From contig VXCM01002523.1 in assembly GCA_014773175.1 (NCBI GenBank), positions 62,001 through 126,000 of the forward strand: DNA of 64,000 nucleotides. Reading direction: 5' to 3'. Both the position numbers and the translations under genes were made by a program. Numbering within the stretch: position 1 is the stretch's first letter; the number at the start of each line of letters is the position of its first letter. Below are positions 1 to 12,600 of this stretch, piece by piece. Source of the stretch: Lucifuga dentata (Eukaryota; Chordata; Actinopteri; Ophidiiformes; Bythitidae). The notes under the pieces were generated by a model. That model was not told where the DNA came from and searched no databases. It saw nothing but the letters and a program-made list of their open reading frames with translations.

Positions 1-603
1 TTTTTTTTTTTCCAGAGCTTCTAACAGTAGTTTTGAACTACTGTACATGATATTATGCAAGCAGTTTACTATTCATGAAAAAAATTAAAGCTTTTTTATT
101 TTTTTTTTCAATTTTAAGATTTTAAAAGTCAATGTTGAAGAGATTGGACACAAGTTTAACATCTGGCACACAAAGAAAGGACTGCACATATTTGGATTAT
201 TTCCTATGATTGCCAGATTGCTAATTCCATTGGGCATTTAAATGTCCAAGTGTCAAAAGTGTCTAATATGGTATTTTTATATACAAATCCTTGATACTAT
301 AATACTTTGCTGCCTGGCACGTACTGCAGGAGATATTGATTAATGAATTTTTATATTGAATATATATTTTAGGCATTTGGCTTTCTTTTGTTTATTTTCT
401 TTAGTTACTTAATTTTCTCTTGGTATTTCAGTAGTTCCATACATGGCCCTGGTAGGTGTAGGACCATGGTGCATCTGGTGGGTCTATTATTAATAATCTC
501 TGTTGGATTATGGTGTTGTTTTGCTCTCTCGCTTAATGGATCAATAAGCCAAAAGAAAACACAAAGAAATGGAAAAGACTTTGGTCTTCATCCTGTGTAA
601 GAT

Positions 604-670
604 TAATGTCTCATTATGTCTCATAATGTCATTATGTCTCATTATGTCTCATATGTCTCATAATGTCTCA
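604..670. repeat. minisatellite, (TAATGTCTCAT)-type units
   Basis: About six imperfect direct repeats of 9-12 bases built on ATGTCTCATTA / ATGTCTCATAA. Unit length varies by one to three bases and there are no spacers, so this is a slipped tandem repeat. Confidence 0.85.
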
Positions 671-767
671 CCAGTGGCTTTTTGACTTGATAAACACAAA
701 CAGCCATATTTTGCAGGTATGTCAACATATTAAACCTCATATTAATTTGGTAGTAAGAATCCCTTTT

Positions 768-815
768 TGGTGGCACGGCAGCTTAGTGGTTAGCATTGTG
801 GCCTTAAAACAAGGG
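768..815 (+). repeat. 5' fragment of the tRNA-like SINE
   Basis: GGTGGCACGGCAGCTTAGTG and the following GTTAGCATTGTGGCC match the start (box A region) of the SINE at 4826 and 63012. It then breaks off into a G tract with the N at 826. Confidence 0.6.
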
Positions 816-1651
816 GGGGGGGGGTNGGGGGGGGGGGTGTTATGTCCCAGAAAATCTCCCTTATTTTACAAAGCTCAATGTTGGCAGGTATGTGCTGAGT
901 TCACAGTAATTTTCGTTTTATTTAATGTGTGCGAGAATTAAATTTCATTTGCCCCCGACCTCATCAAAATTGCCCATCCCTGATCCAGGTTGTGCAGGAT
1001 TCATTTTTTGAAGCCTTTGCAGTAACTGGCCATTGTCTTATGAAATATTTTTGGATGGCAGTGCGATAGCTTAGCATCGGTTTATCATTAGCGATCAGCA
1101 GCGCAGCATTTGTGAACAGAAACTCATATTTGGTGCATCCATGTTTTGATAAAAAGCACGATGACGCAGCAGTGCTGAAAAGAACTGCTGGGTTAGAAAG
1201 ATGCTGAGGCAATAATTGCAAATATTTGCCAGTTGATCGGCCCAGTTTATACTAGATGTGGTTTGTTTTATTATGTGTGTATTGTTGAATTGATCTATGC
1301 TGTAATTTCTTATTTAAAGAAGAACTTTAAGCGATTTGGTGTTAGTATTATTGACAAGACATCGGCCCTGGACGTCTTAAATCTCATTGCATCAGTATAA
1401 TCTCAGGAATTCTGTACTGGTTAAACCATGTCATATCATGATCACCCACACACCACACACACACACACAATAAAAAGTCTAACTCACAGCCAGCAGAAGG
1501 CAATGTTGTTGTTCTGCAGATGAATTTAAACTCAGTGTGTATAATTATTAAGTTGTCCTCAGTCTGCCATAAGACATAATAGCCAAAGAGACTGAGAGCG
1601 TGGAGCATGGGAATCTGATTCATTCCACTGAGCAGATGCTCTCATCCTTCT

Positions 1652-1775
1652 GTCTCTCTCTCTCTCTCTCTCTCTCTCCCTCCCTCCCTCCCTCTCGCTC
1701 TCACTCACTCTCANTCTCTCTCTCTCTCTCTCTCTCTCTCCCTCCCTCCCTCCCTCTCGCTCTCACTCACTCTCA
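1652..1775. repeat. (CT)n/(CCCT)n microsatellite with an N-flanked duplication
   Basis: CT and CCCT runs, then TCGCTCTCACTCACTCTCA, an N at 1714, then the same block again. The second copy looks like an unmerged assembly overlap; the true tract is probably about half as long. Confidence 0.8.
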
Positions 1776-2396
1776 TCCTGTAGCACTGCTTAGTTGCTCA
1801 GCCTGGAGCCAGGAAAGAGAGGGAGAGATGGAGATGAACTAACAAAAAAATAAAAACACACGGACGAGAAACAGAGGATGAACAAGAGGGAGAGAAGCTG
1901 AGGGATGATATCAGGTTGTTGGAGGAGGCCGACCAGCAGTTTAGCATTTTAAGTGTGTGTTGTTGTGTGTGTATGTGTGTGTGTGTCTGTGTGTTAGCCG
2001 ATGACGCGTGCTCCGCTCTGAGATGGCGTTAGGAATTCTGATTGCCTTCAGCGCTGTGGAGGAGGCATCCCGGTCCTCACAAGGGGCCCACATGCAGTAA
2101 CGTCTTCCTGCCGTGGCTTTTCTCCCTCGCCAGTGCGTGTGAGTGTGCGTGTGTATGTTTGTGTGTGTGTGCGAGCATATGTGTGTCTTTAGACATGTGT
2201 GTTCCTCTCCTCCTCCCCCTTTTCTTCTTCAGTAAACCCTAGCTTTTTTTTTTTTTTTAATCTTTCCTCCTCGCTTCTTGACATCGGTGTCTTTTTCCTC
2301 CCTCTTCCTCACTTTTTTTCTCAGCAGCGGTGGTATTAGTGATGATGAATCTGAGTGTAAGCTGAGAGCTGCTGCTTTTTTTTCTCTCTGGCCAGC

Positions 2397-2426
2397 ATGG
2401 ACTGTCTTTGCATTGTCACCACTAAG
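2397..2426 (+). CDS. dlg2: dlg2 alternative first coding exon A (PSD-95-type N-terminus)
   Basis: The ATG at 2397 opens ten codons, MDCLCIVTTK, followed directly by a consensus donor (AAG|GTAAGA at 2427). This peptide is the known N-terminus of PSD-95 (DLG4), where Cys3 and Cys5 are palmitoylated and anchor the scaffold in the postsynaptic membrane. The exon ends in phase 0, so it can join the phase-0 shared exon at 54592, just as MDCLCIVTTK joins the KYRYQDED exon in PSD-95. The downstream shared exon is DLG2-like, not DLG4-like, so I assign it to dlg2. The 5' UTR probably lies in the roughly 400 bases upstream (GT-rich, some CpG near 2000-2060); no promoter motif is clear. The ORF is far too short to be found without homology, but identity over all ten residues plus a donor in the right phase makes chance unlikely. 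Confidence 0.85.
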
Positions 2427-3577
2427 GTAAGAGACACAGCGCGAACGAGCGACTTACGGGATCAGAGTGAGGGGAAATGAACATTGTGGGAGAATAAGGC
2501 ATGTGGCGAAGCAGGATGAAAGAAGCTCTGTCTGCTTGTTGGATATTTCTGGATATTCATGTGTGTGCGCCTGCGTGTGTGTGTGTGTGCATGTTTTTGT
2601 CTTACCTCATCTCTGTATGGTCACATCATCACCAAGAGCTTTGAAGGGGACAGTTTCATCAATCATTTTTCTCTGTTGCCACAGGATGCTTTCAGAAAGC
2701 ATATTAGCATGGGTGGTTATTCTTTTACAGCGTGTGTTGGCATGTATGGAGTTTGTATGTCATATACGTATGAATCACCTCTCGCATACATTAAACATGT
2801 CAGCAGCAGCAGAGAAATGTTGCCTCCCTGTCTGCTGAGATGTAGCAGCAGTAGTTGGGTTGAACTTCTGTCAACTCTCGAGTTGCTGCGCCACTCTGCA
2901 CAGAAAGAATGAGCACATCTGAAAGCTGTAAGCATCAGCTTGACAAAGTTTGAAAGCAAAAGTCAATATAATATGTACATTCTTGTCGACTCTGCAGACC
3001 TGAAGTCTTTTTGAAACAACATGTGAAAATTAGCCGTGTCCTTCAGGCTGCACTCGCTGCCTTTTTGTCGTGTAAAATAACTCTTGCATCACCAGCCAGG
3101 CGAATCCTTGCTTTAAAAAACACTGCTAGTATATTGAAGATGCTGACTGGAAGCGGAAAAATGCTGTCACAGCTATTTTTTTTTTTTACTCATTGCAACA
3201 AGTAAAGGTTAATTATGTTCCTTCCATACAGATTTCATACATGATTATAATTACACTGTTGTTAAAAGTAAGGGTTAGTTTATCCTGATACAATTACTTG
3301 CTGCCCACACGTGCGTTGAACAAGATATTCATCGCTGTAAACTGTTCTCCATTTGGTCCTAGAAACGAAGGGTTCCTTCTGGAGTATGACCACAGTGTTA
3401 AAAAGTTTAAAAAGTTTTCTTTTTTTTTTTTTTTTNTTTTTTTTTTTTTTTTAATCAAATGATTTTCTGCATATGTCCTCTATATGAGGGCTATGTAACA
3501 TGTCGGGTCCAGCATCAAAGAGGTTCTACAAGTAATGCTCCTGGGAAACACAAAGAGAGAATTTCATACTCAATTGC
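2427..3577. other. first part of the intron after exon A
   Basis: Contains a GT-rich patch (2560-2590) and a T tract with an N (3420-3453). The open frames near 2467-2912 overlap in several phases, lack splice signals and have no recognisable protein, so I see no gene here. Confidence 0.6.
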
Positions 3578-4491
3578 CAGAGGTGTGTAGAGTAGCCAGA
3601 AACTGTACTCAAGTAAAAGTATTGTTGCTTTATGATAATAGTGGCTCAAGTATAAGTAAGAGTACTCACCAAAATAATTACTTGAGTGAGAGTAAGAAAG
3701 TAACTATTAAAAAGGTTACTTGAGTAGTGAGTGACTTTGATCAAGCTTATTTTTTCGATTAATCAACAAGCTATAAAATGCTCATCTGAGGGAAAAAAAA
3801 AAAAGCAAAGTAGCCATATGTAGCTTTTAATACAATCCAAATCATATCATATAAAGAAACAGTAGACAGTAATAAATCAGATATTTACCACATAAATTAT
3901 GACAATTCTGGCCTGGCCCAAGACAGTTAGCTAGGTTAGCTTCATGAATTTACTCAGAATAGCACAGGAAAACTTGAGTTAGCNAGACAGTTAGCTAGGT
4001 TAGCTTCATGAATTTACTCAGAATAGCACAGGAAAACTTGAGTTAGCATTCTGCAACTGGCTAAGTAGCTAACGTTGCAGCTTACTGCCACGTTGATTTC
4101 TTATAAGCTGAAATGTCACATTTTTAGGTCAACAAAGACGCAACATGTTATGTAGCTGTTGGTTTTGGTAGACTGAAAGGAAAACAGCGTTTGAATGTGT
4201 AGCCATGGATGTACCTCTTCTAAACCTCCCGCTGTTGATTCCACCATGACTGTTCTGCTCCAGGTGAAACATGAAAATGGAGAGTGGGGGCGTGGCTACT
4301 TCGGAGCTGAAGCAGATAGAAAAACTGAACATGCACTGAATTCAAACGGGTGAAATCAAAAGTAACACAAACAGTGTGACCAAATGTAACGGAGTACATA
4401 CTCAAGTATGAGTTAAAAGTATCCTGCAATAAAACTACTCCGTGAGTCAATTTTGTGAAAAAAGTAAGTGGAACACGTTACTACCCACCTG
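3578..4491. mobile_element. hAT-type MITE
   Basis: The ends are CAGAGGTGTGTAGAGTAGCC and, in reverse complement, CAGGTGGGTAGTAACGTG. Both subterminal regions are built on the ACTTGAGTAAAAGTA theme found in teleost hAT MITEs. Flanking 8-bp sequences TCAATTGC (3570-3577) and TCAATCAC (4492-4499) agree at six of eight positions, as expected of an aged hAT target duplication. An N at 3984 separates two 63-bp copies (3921-3983, 3985-4047), an assembly artefact. No transposase remains. Confidence 0.75.
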
Positions 4492-4825
4492 TCAATCACT
4501 AGATTCATATTGGCTCTGATTTAATTTTAATTTTAATTTTTTTATGGAAAGAGGGCTGGAGAATTTGGCTCCAATTTTTACTAATGCGTTTCCACTACAA
4601 TTACAGCAATTAAAATCCCATTCAAAGTACATGAAGGTATAGGCAAGATAAAATTTTAAAAAATCAACATCTAGCCAAGAGTACCGTGCACTTAAGTGCT
4701 TCATTTATGTTTTATATTGGACATGTACATGGCATACAGGTACCTTCTGATTTTGTATACCAAAATCTAGAAATATGTACTTTTAGTGTAATGTTAATCT
4801 TTGATTAAATCTGTATGAAAGGGAG

Positions 4826-5234
4826 GGTGGCACCATGGCTCAGTGGCTAGCACTGTCACCTCACAGCAAGAAGGTCCTGGGTTTGAGTCTGACTGGGTCC
4901 TTTCTTTGTTTCTTTGCATCTTCTCCCCGTGTCTGCGTGAGTTTCCTCCGGGTGCTCCGGCTTCTTCCAACATCCAAAAACATGCAGATTAGGTGAACTG
5001 GAAGCTCTAAATTGACCGTAGATGTGAATGAGTTTGTCTGTCTCTGTGTGTCAGCCCTGTGTTAGACTGGCCAGGGTGTACCCCGCCTCTCACTCAATGA
5101 CCGCGGGGATAGGCTCCTGTGACCCTTAATAGGACTGGGTNGTACCCCGCCTCTCACTCAATGACCGCGGGGATAGGCTCCTGTGACCCTTAATAGGACT
5201 GGGTATAGAAAATGGATAGATGGATGGATGGATG
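4826..5234 (+). mobile_element. tRNA-like teleost SINE with GGAT tail
   Basis: Starts GGTGGCACCATGGCTCAGTG with a box A-like segment and has a box B-like segment (GGTCCTGGGTTTGAGTCTG). The long body follows (TCTGCGTGAGTTTCCTCCGG ... AGGGTGTACCCCGCCTCTC), ending in (GGAT)n. This is a very common teleost repeat. N at 5141 separates two 63-bp copies of its 3' part. Confidence 0.85.
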
Positions 5235-5868
5235 TATGAAAGAGGCTGTAATCATTTAAGACAATGCACAAATAATTTATGTACATTTCCCATATACAGA
5301 TATTGTGCCTTTTACACCATAGCCCATTTGATTGTAATGGAACTTAGAGTGGGTGTACCTGAAGACAGCAAGCCGCAGCTGAATACTAATCTACCAATGA
5401 CTAATCTTGGAATTAGTAATATGTTATGAAAACTGTTCATCATGCATAATGTTTGACATGGAGTGTCAGTAAAATTGTTGTTGCAGTGGTTTTCTTTTTT
5501 TTTATTTTAAATGCTAGTCTTGTTTTAATTTCATTTTTCTTAATTTCATTCAGTGTGGTTTGAGTCATTCAGTGGTGGCTATTGAACATGTGTATCACAT
5601 GTTAGCATATTTAACCTCTCTTTTTCTGTCTTCTTTCATTTTGTCTTTTCTCTCTGCTAATGTGTTAGGATGTGGCAAACTGTTGCATGAAAACAATTAT
5701 AGGTTTGGTGGATTTTTCTCATTTTGTATAATACATGAGACAGTATTTACTTAAAGTAAATTATATCTTTATCTCTTTCTATTAACACTAAGTTTGACAT
5801 AAATTTAAGTTTTATTGTTATCATAACAACGATCCTATCAGTGTGCCATCAGAATAATTTGTGGGATT
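5235..5868. other. AT-rich intron, nothing recognised
   Basis: Short open frames only, no splice-flanked coding segment and no repeat I can name. Confidence 0.6.
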
Positions 5869-6477
5869 TATGCTGCATTCCAGTCAAAGTGGGAAGTCAG
5901 AATTTCCCAAATGAGAATTCCGAGTTCCGACCTACAAAAGTTTCCCATGATACCAAATATAAACAAAAACCATGGCTGAATGCCAATACAGTAAGTACTA
6001 TAAAATCAATAAACTTAGTAATAAATACTAACTAAAGTAAAAATTAGATTCCAGGATTGTTTGGTTGGGTTGTTTTACAATGATATTAATATTAATGATA
6101 TTAATCACAGTGGGTATTAAACACTTGTGCTGAAAAGTAAATATTCTGAAATGATTTACACTTACATATCAATGGCAAACAGTTATTATACACCATAGAT
6201 AGTTAACTTGGCAATATATTTTGACTGTTTTATTTCAATGTCATGCAAGAAAAATTACTTTATTCAGCTGTTAGCTGAATAAAGTAATATTTACTGTTCA
6301 CAAAGTTTGCTTCCACGGGCGCTGCCATGCTGAGTGACGTCATACTCGTGAAGTCGGAGTAGATGGATTTGGTTTGAGTTTCCAAGTCGGAGCTCTGACT
6401 CCAAGTGCCGTTCCAACGCAATTTTTCAAGTAGGAGGTTGGCAGTTTTCGAGTTCCGAGTTGTTGGAACGCAGCATA
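5869..6477. mobile_element. 609-bp MITE with TATGCTGC termini
   Basis: Left end TATGCTGCATTCCAGTCAAA and right end, reverse complemented, TATGCTGCGTTCCAACAACT. Subterminal AGTCGGA/GAGTTCCGAGT motifs appear in both arms. There is no coding capacity. A perfect 16-bp hairpin lies inside (6254-6288). The family name is uncertain; TATGCTGCGTTCCA elements are common in teleosts. Confidence 0.7.
6254..6288. repeat. perfect 16-bp inverted repeat, 3-nt loop
   Basis: ATTACTTTATTCAGCT (6254-6269), loop GTT, then AGCTGAATAAAGTAAT (6273-6288), with no mismatch. It lies in the middle of the MITE at 5869-6477. Confidence 0.9.
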
Positions 6478-8384
6478 AGTAGCTGATAGCAACAGTGAAA
6501 AGGTAACATGCCTACAGTATTTACACGCCGACAGCTCACAAGGACTATTCTAAGTGAAACTGACAGAGCACTCCTCGCCATTTATGTGGAAAAATCTCCT
6601 CCAAGTGGTTTGCAGCCTAAGTATAGACATATCCATATTAAGAGACAGTATTTGGCTAGAAATGCTAAAGATGGACCATCGTATCCCTCGCTCCCTCCCA
6701 TGCTGCAGAGCACGCGCGTGGCAGGAGCCCAGGCCTTTTTTGGCCTGTTAGAATGTTGACTCCCTGAAAGCCACGGTGAAATATTCACGCTTGCTTTTGT
6801 ACAAAAGCCATTACTGGGTGCTGCCTTCACTCAGAGTGGTTCATAGTGCTCCCTTATGTAATAACAAAGTGTTGTAAATTGAAATCTTGTTTGCTGATGG
6901 AGGCTGTGATTTTAAAAAATTTTTTATTTATTTATTTAGTTTTTTAAAACCCTTCTCCTAACCTTAATCCTTAATAACCTAAAAATAAATAACAAGTTGC
7001 AGCTAATTTGGGCAGCTGATCATTTCTTTTACTATTTCTGTGCACTTAAATTGAATAAGAAGAAGGAAAGCCTTACGTCAGATTCATGGAACATGAGCAG
7101 CAGTTGTTTTTGCCCACATGAAAATCTTTGTGAAACAAGGTTGTTCTTGAATGACTCCAGTCAAACTTCCATTTATATGTTCTGCTGTTCTCTTGTCACT
7201 ATGACCCTGACCAGGATAACAAAATGGATGGGTGGATATTAATGATAATTTCAAGTGGAAGCAGATGAGTAAGTAGTCCAGAGTATCATTGACCTTGAAG
7301 GATAGTGAAGGCCAACTCCACAAAAAAACATGTGGAAGTAAAAATAAGAGCAATTCGATTGACAATTACAGACAAAAAGGGTGGCGTTGTTTAGGGTCAA
7401 CACCCATTACCTCACAGCTAGCATGGATGGATTGTGTGTATATGTGGATCCAAAAATCACAGAGCCACGATCCCTACTTCCCACCAAAGATATCAGGTAA
7501 AACTGTCAGGTATATGGCAATCCAAACAAAAATATATAAATAAATATAAATAATTTACTCATTAGACAGTTTGTTAGCAAGCATAAATGTTGAAAATGCT
7601 AAATTTTGGGGTCTAATGTTAGTATTATGAATTTCTGTTGCGTGTTATTTGAAAGTTGTGTCTGAGTTCCCCCGAAGACTCCGAAATTTTGCTCTTATCC
7701 TTTTGGAAATAACAAAATAATCATTTCACAAAAGATCAAAGATAAAGACCAAATATAGGTGTATGAATGTTGAACAGACGAGACTTCTTGTGTTGTGAAT
7801 GGGTGACTGCATAACTATTCTCCGACCGGCAGCATTTGGGGTTATGAGGCTCTAAACTCGCTGTAATTCTTAAGTGATAATCCAACGTTTGGTTAGGCAC
7901 TTTTATGTGTGTGTGGTGAGTATGGGATTAATGAAAGATGGTCACAAAGTGATGGTGTGCGGATTTGGCAAACCAGAAGTTCGTCAGAGGTTATCGCAGC
8001 ACCGAAATCATCTCATCGTTTTCACTTTGTGGCAGTGTGTGGGACGCGCACACACACAAACACAGATCTCAAGCAGTGCATGAAATTGTTTCTTGTCAAA
8101 TGTCTTCAAGCACACTTGCACTGTAAATGAGTTGGTTGATGAGTTTTTCTGACTCTGGTTGTTGGCAGCATGAATTAAATATATCACCTTGAAGCATTAT
8201 TGGGCATACAGATGATGGTTGTGTATTTGTTAAAACTTGGTCTTCCCCGCTCATAGTTACTTGGTCAACTGGATATTAATCTCCAGCTAAGCTTTTAAAT
8301 AGGAATCCTCAATGTTTGCAAGGTTTTTTTTTCTTGTTATAAATTGTTAATGTAAATGTGTAGGGAAAAAAAAATCAGATAAAA

Positions 8385-8640
8385 ATGTGCCCTTTCAGTT
8401 TATTAGCTGCATTTGATGGGTATCGATATAAGGGGGTAATCCATAAAAATGATATTAACTACACAGCGTCAAACGAAATAAACGCTGTGCTAATTAAAGC
8501 TCATTTGCTATCCGATGTCACATTCCGAGCACATTGTAAAGGTTATCTCATGTTAAAGGACTGTGAGATGCAGAGCGCACCATTTGCCACTACTGTGTAT
8601 GTGTGTGTGAGAGATCAGATCAGAATTTGACATTTAAATA
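8385..8640. other. possible conserved noncoding element
   Basis: Dense in homeodomain-like cores and near-palindromes: ATCGATAT, a mirrored pair ACACAGCGT...AACGCTGTG around 8461-8491, CTAATTAAAGCTCATTTGC. No repeat or coding signature. Such sequence is typical of developmental enhancers in large neuronal gene introns, but I cannot test conservation. Confidence 0.2.
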
Positions 8641-9128
8641 ACCTGACCGACCAGGCGATTGAGCTTAAACATTAAAATTATTGGTTTAATTCAGCCTCTC
8701 TGACTGAGTAAAAAGCTACAGTAAATGTGCATAATGTATTGCATATATGTATTTGTTGTGTATATTCACATACACTGAATGAGCCTTGTAGAAGTTGTCA
8801 CATGATCCATCTTAGCAGTTTTGCAATTCAAGCTGTGAAAATGAAAAACGTTTATTTATTTTTTTTATCGGTTGTTTGTGGGGATGAAGTAGATTTCCCA
8901 TCAGAAACTACTATGGAAAAAGCAGCCTGCATTATACTCATTAATATATTAGATTCCTTCGAGTTGCTATCAGAATTGCTGTATATTGCATGTTGCATCG
9001 TGGGATGGACCTGAAGAGCTGTATGACATCATTTTCACATGCTTTATGTAACGTTTAACTTCAGCCCACACAGTGAGGAGCTTTGTTTACTCAGGCTGGG
9101 ATTAGATTTCCTCCTGCTTTTCAAATGC

Positions 9129-9160
9129 ACCCACCTTCTCACATCAATGAGAAGGTGGGT
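9129..9160. repeat. perfect 13-bp hairpin, 6-nt loop
   Basis: ACCCACCTTCTCA (9129-9141), loop CATCAA, TGAGAAGGTGGGT (9148-9160). Not part of any repeat I recognise. Confidence 0.9.
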
Positions 9161-12100
9161 ACCTTGATCAGAGGTGTCATGGGGCAGGACTAGTGCACAC
9201 GGGTGCGATTGAGAAATTTGGCTTTCAAAGAGAGATTTCCAGGTTTAAGGGAATATATAGTATGGGAAAGTGTTTTCTATTTCTGGGGATTGAGATGTCG
9301 GGTCTGCTTTTCTTACAGTTTGTTGATCTTTTGAAGTATCTGCATTCCTAATCGTCAATGAAACCATAACAGTCATTGCCCTCGATGCTCATCTTAACGG
9401 CATGCAATACCGTGCGAGGCTACGTTATATTCAGCTCTACTACCTTTAGTATTCTCCATAATGAATGTGCCCTGCATAATGATATGCAGTTTTCATTCCA
9501 CAGCCACGTTATGTAATGCTTTGGGGGCTTGAGGAGTACTGCGCTGCAGAAAAAAAGAGAGAGAGAGAGAAAAAAAAAACACAGAAAGGATCTACTCCTA
9601 CAGGAGTCTGTTGATTCTCTGCCGTTGTTGCTGTTTTTAGACAATCTCTCATTGGTGTTCCGACACCCATTTGATGAAGTAATGCAGAAGTGGCTCATCC
9701 CTCACTCTGGTGAAAACAGACACACAATGGCAAGCAGACAATGGGCATGCTTGACAGAGATACATCTATGAATGGTTGCCATATAGAAACAGGAACTCAT
9801 TGACTTACATGGAAGCATGAGTTGTTTTGTTACAGCTGATCTGGTTTTATGCATTTATTGTCTCAGCTCTGTTCTTGGAACTGAAGTAGTGAAAGTTTAG
9901 GAACCTCACAATATCAAGCCCCTTTCGATCTAGTCAGGAACAGTTCCTGCTATTACCCAGGATAGTGATATGTGAGAATGCACACATGAAGCAGAATGCA
10001 GGACAACATTCTCGGTGAGATTCACGTGAAGACAGGGGGGTGGGGACATTTCAGGAAGGAGTGAGTGGGCGTATCGATAGCGTACTTGTCCTACAACTCA
10101 CTCGTGACAATAATGACTGTTGGCACCACCCTGCATTTACACTACTACTGAATGTTAGTCGAAATAATGTCTGGAAGCTGGAGCGATTCAGAGATCAGGG
10201 AGCTTTTGTCTATTTGAGCAGAGGACAAAATAATTCATCAAATTAAAGGAACAGTAAGGGACTCACTTTGGACGACCAAATACTGCATACTTTGTGCGTC
10301 ACATCCTGCCTTATTCTTCTTCTACTTTGTTCTACACATACTGGCGTTTGGCAAAGCAGCTTTTGGGTGCCTTGTCACCACCGACCAGTTTGATGATGAT
10401 GATGATGATCACACTGCCTACCTGACCGGGAATTTCAGGTTTAGGTGAGAACACAGTTGTCGCGGCTTTTGTCTTGCACTCGAATGCAAGTGTGACCTAC
10501 TCAAGGAACATTGAACATTCCTGCACCGTGTAGTCCTGCATTGTTCTGGTGTACATGTGTGAAAGACATGCCAAGGGCATGTTAAAGACCCTCACACACC
10601 ACTCTGACTCACTTTTAGCCTTCACTCCTTTAATCAGCGAATATCCTCTAGCTCTTGGAAACCTGATGAGTAGACCTCACAGCTCTTCAATACCATCGAT
10701 CCTCCAATTACAATTCAGGAAACATGCAGAAGTAATGGACTCACCGCAGAACAAGAAGTCTGTGTCTTCCTTTGTGCACTCGCTGATACATGAATTCCAA
10801 GCGTGTAGGTGTGCATACCGTGTTTTATTTCTACGTCGGCAACTTGGCAACAAATGTTGATAATAGTCTGAAATTGAAGCAACTTAAATGACAAGAACCA
10901 GTCCAAATCAGTTGAGTATTTATTTAAAAGAAGTGGAGAGCCCTTTAGCCTACTGGCTCAGTTTCTGCTTAATTTCCGCTCTACTTTCTTCACTTTTCCT
11001 GTTTGTTGTTGCACTCTTGAGTTGTGAATGGATGACTGCCAGTAAGCCCCACAGAGTGTGAACAACACATTTCATTTACGCCCTCCAGGCCTGAAGCACT
11101 TTACCTACTGCTTCTCAATTGACGGTCTAAAAATATCCCGGTTTGACTTTGATCCAAATGGAGTCAGGAGTCCAAACCTGTTGTTTCTGAAGTCAAAACT
11201 TGATCTCGGTTTCGCGGGGTTCTGTATGAGTCAGAGATGTGACCTCTGCTAAACGTGCTAACCCCTATCGCTCCTAGAACCAAAAGAATCCTGCTGTTGC
11301 TTCGTCATCTCTAAAAATAGAGATTGTCCTTCCAGGCAGAAGGCTTAAATTCATGGGCTGATTTCAATGCTTCTATTTTAGTCCATTTGTTAGTCGTTTA
11401 AAGGAACAACACTGCAGCACAAAGCAGGACATTTCAAGTTGATCATCCTAAATCATCCACATATTTCATGTTTTACTGATTGTTACAGTGGAAGTAGGGC
11501 TGCACGTGGCTAGAAATAGTTGATGGTTTTGTCAGATAATAATAAATAGTTATGTTACAAATTATATTACAAAGTTATTACAAATAATAACAAATAATCT
11601 GCGTATTTAAGACTTGAGGCATATCTGCAGATACTGAACATATCCTTTAGGTAAGTATTTCTTAAATTCAAGCCAGCATGACTGATTTTATTGCACTGAA
11701 GTTTGCCATTGTTTAACAGACCATCTTAGAACACTGTATTTTTTAAAAAAATGAATTCACTGGGATAAATTTCTGACCTCTTAAGGGTTACATCGGCTTA
11801 AATCCTCTGTGCAGCGTTGGGCGATTTTTTTTTTTCCTTTATTTTCCTCTAATTAATAATCCTTATCCTTATTAGTAATATATTATTTTACTGTTTGTTG
11901 TTCTTTTTGATGTGGTACAGGCAGAAAGGCAAGCAGGTAATTCTCGATGCCAAAATTGTACTATATTGTTACTCCCACACCCATTACTGTGCCTCTCTCT
12001 CCCATTGAAGCGCACTCAGGGGCACGGTAACTCACCAAAACGAGCCTTGAGCACTCAAATGCAGAAAAATATCAAGGCTGTTGAACGATCATACTTAAAT

Positions 12101-12359
12101 GCTGAAAAAATAGAGAAAAACAAGCTTTAATAATTTCTTCTCCCTCCTTTTATAGTGTCATGGTAGTTGGTAGAAAAATAACGGAGGAAAAAAGCAAATA
12201 TGCATGCCTCTCTGACACACTTTGGTAGACACAGGAGCTACAGGAGAGGGAAGTCAAATAAAGAGCAGTGTGAGTGAAATCCTGCACACTCCCAGCACTA
12301 ATGAGTTTATTTAAAGTAGCAATGTTTTATTCAGAGTCCAGAATATGCCCCCACTGCCC

Positions 12360-12600
12360 ACATCTGGTAAGGCATGAGTTGGATTAACGAGTTATTTCCA
12401 ATGTGCATTTTGATGCAGATCCAGCCGCAGCCTTCACCGTTTGGCTCCAGCCGAACAAACTTCCGAGATTTTTTATAGCATCGTCTTCGATTCTCCCCAA
12501 AAAACCTGCTAATACCCTCTCTTGATGTACGGTTTCTTGAGATCCAATTATCCCTTTAGGACAAGGGATTATTGATCAAATGAACTGCAGATGAACTCTT
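12360..12600. other. possible conserved noncoding element
   Basis: Contains TTGGATTAACGAGTTATT, GATCCAATTATCC and ATTATTGATCAAATG, motifs like those bound by homeodomain and HNF/POU factors, in sequence with no repeat features. An open run after GATGCAG at 12420 stops after 19 codons and has no pyrimidine tract. Confidence 0.18.

Larger units (their letters stand above)
1..2396. other. 5' flank or upstream intron with simple repeats
   Basis: No coding exon is recognised. The stretch starts in a T run and holds a minisatellite (604-670), a short SINE fragment (about 768-815) running into a G tract broken by an N (826), a CA tract (1446-1469), a CT tract with an N duplication, and GT-rich sequence at 1951-1995 and 2135-2190. 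The last 400 bases probably include the promoter and 5' UTR of exon A. Confidence 0.6.

Noticed and set aside
604..670. CRISPR-like short direct repeats
   Set aside because: Units of 9-12 bases abut without unique spacers; this is a minisatellite in vertebrate DNA.
3921..4047. Biological tandem duplication
   Set aside because: The two 63-bp copies are identical and separated by a single N, the same pattern as a dozen other sites; assembly artefact.
4840..4900. tRNA gene
   Set aside because: Box A and box B-like motifs belong to a tRNA-derived SINE; no cloverleaf, and the body and GGAT tail of the SINE follow.
12420..12480. Coding exon after GATGCAG (IQPQPSPFGSS...)
   Set aside because: No pyrimidine tract, an in-frame stop after 19 codons, and no donor.
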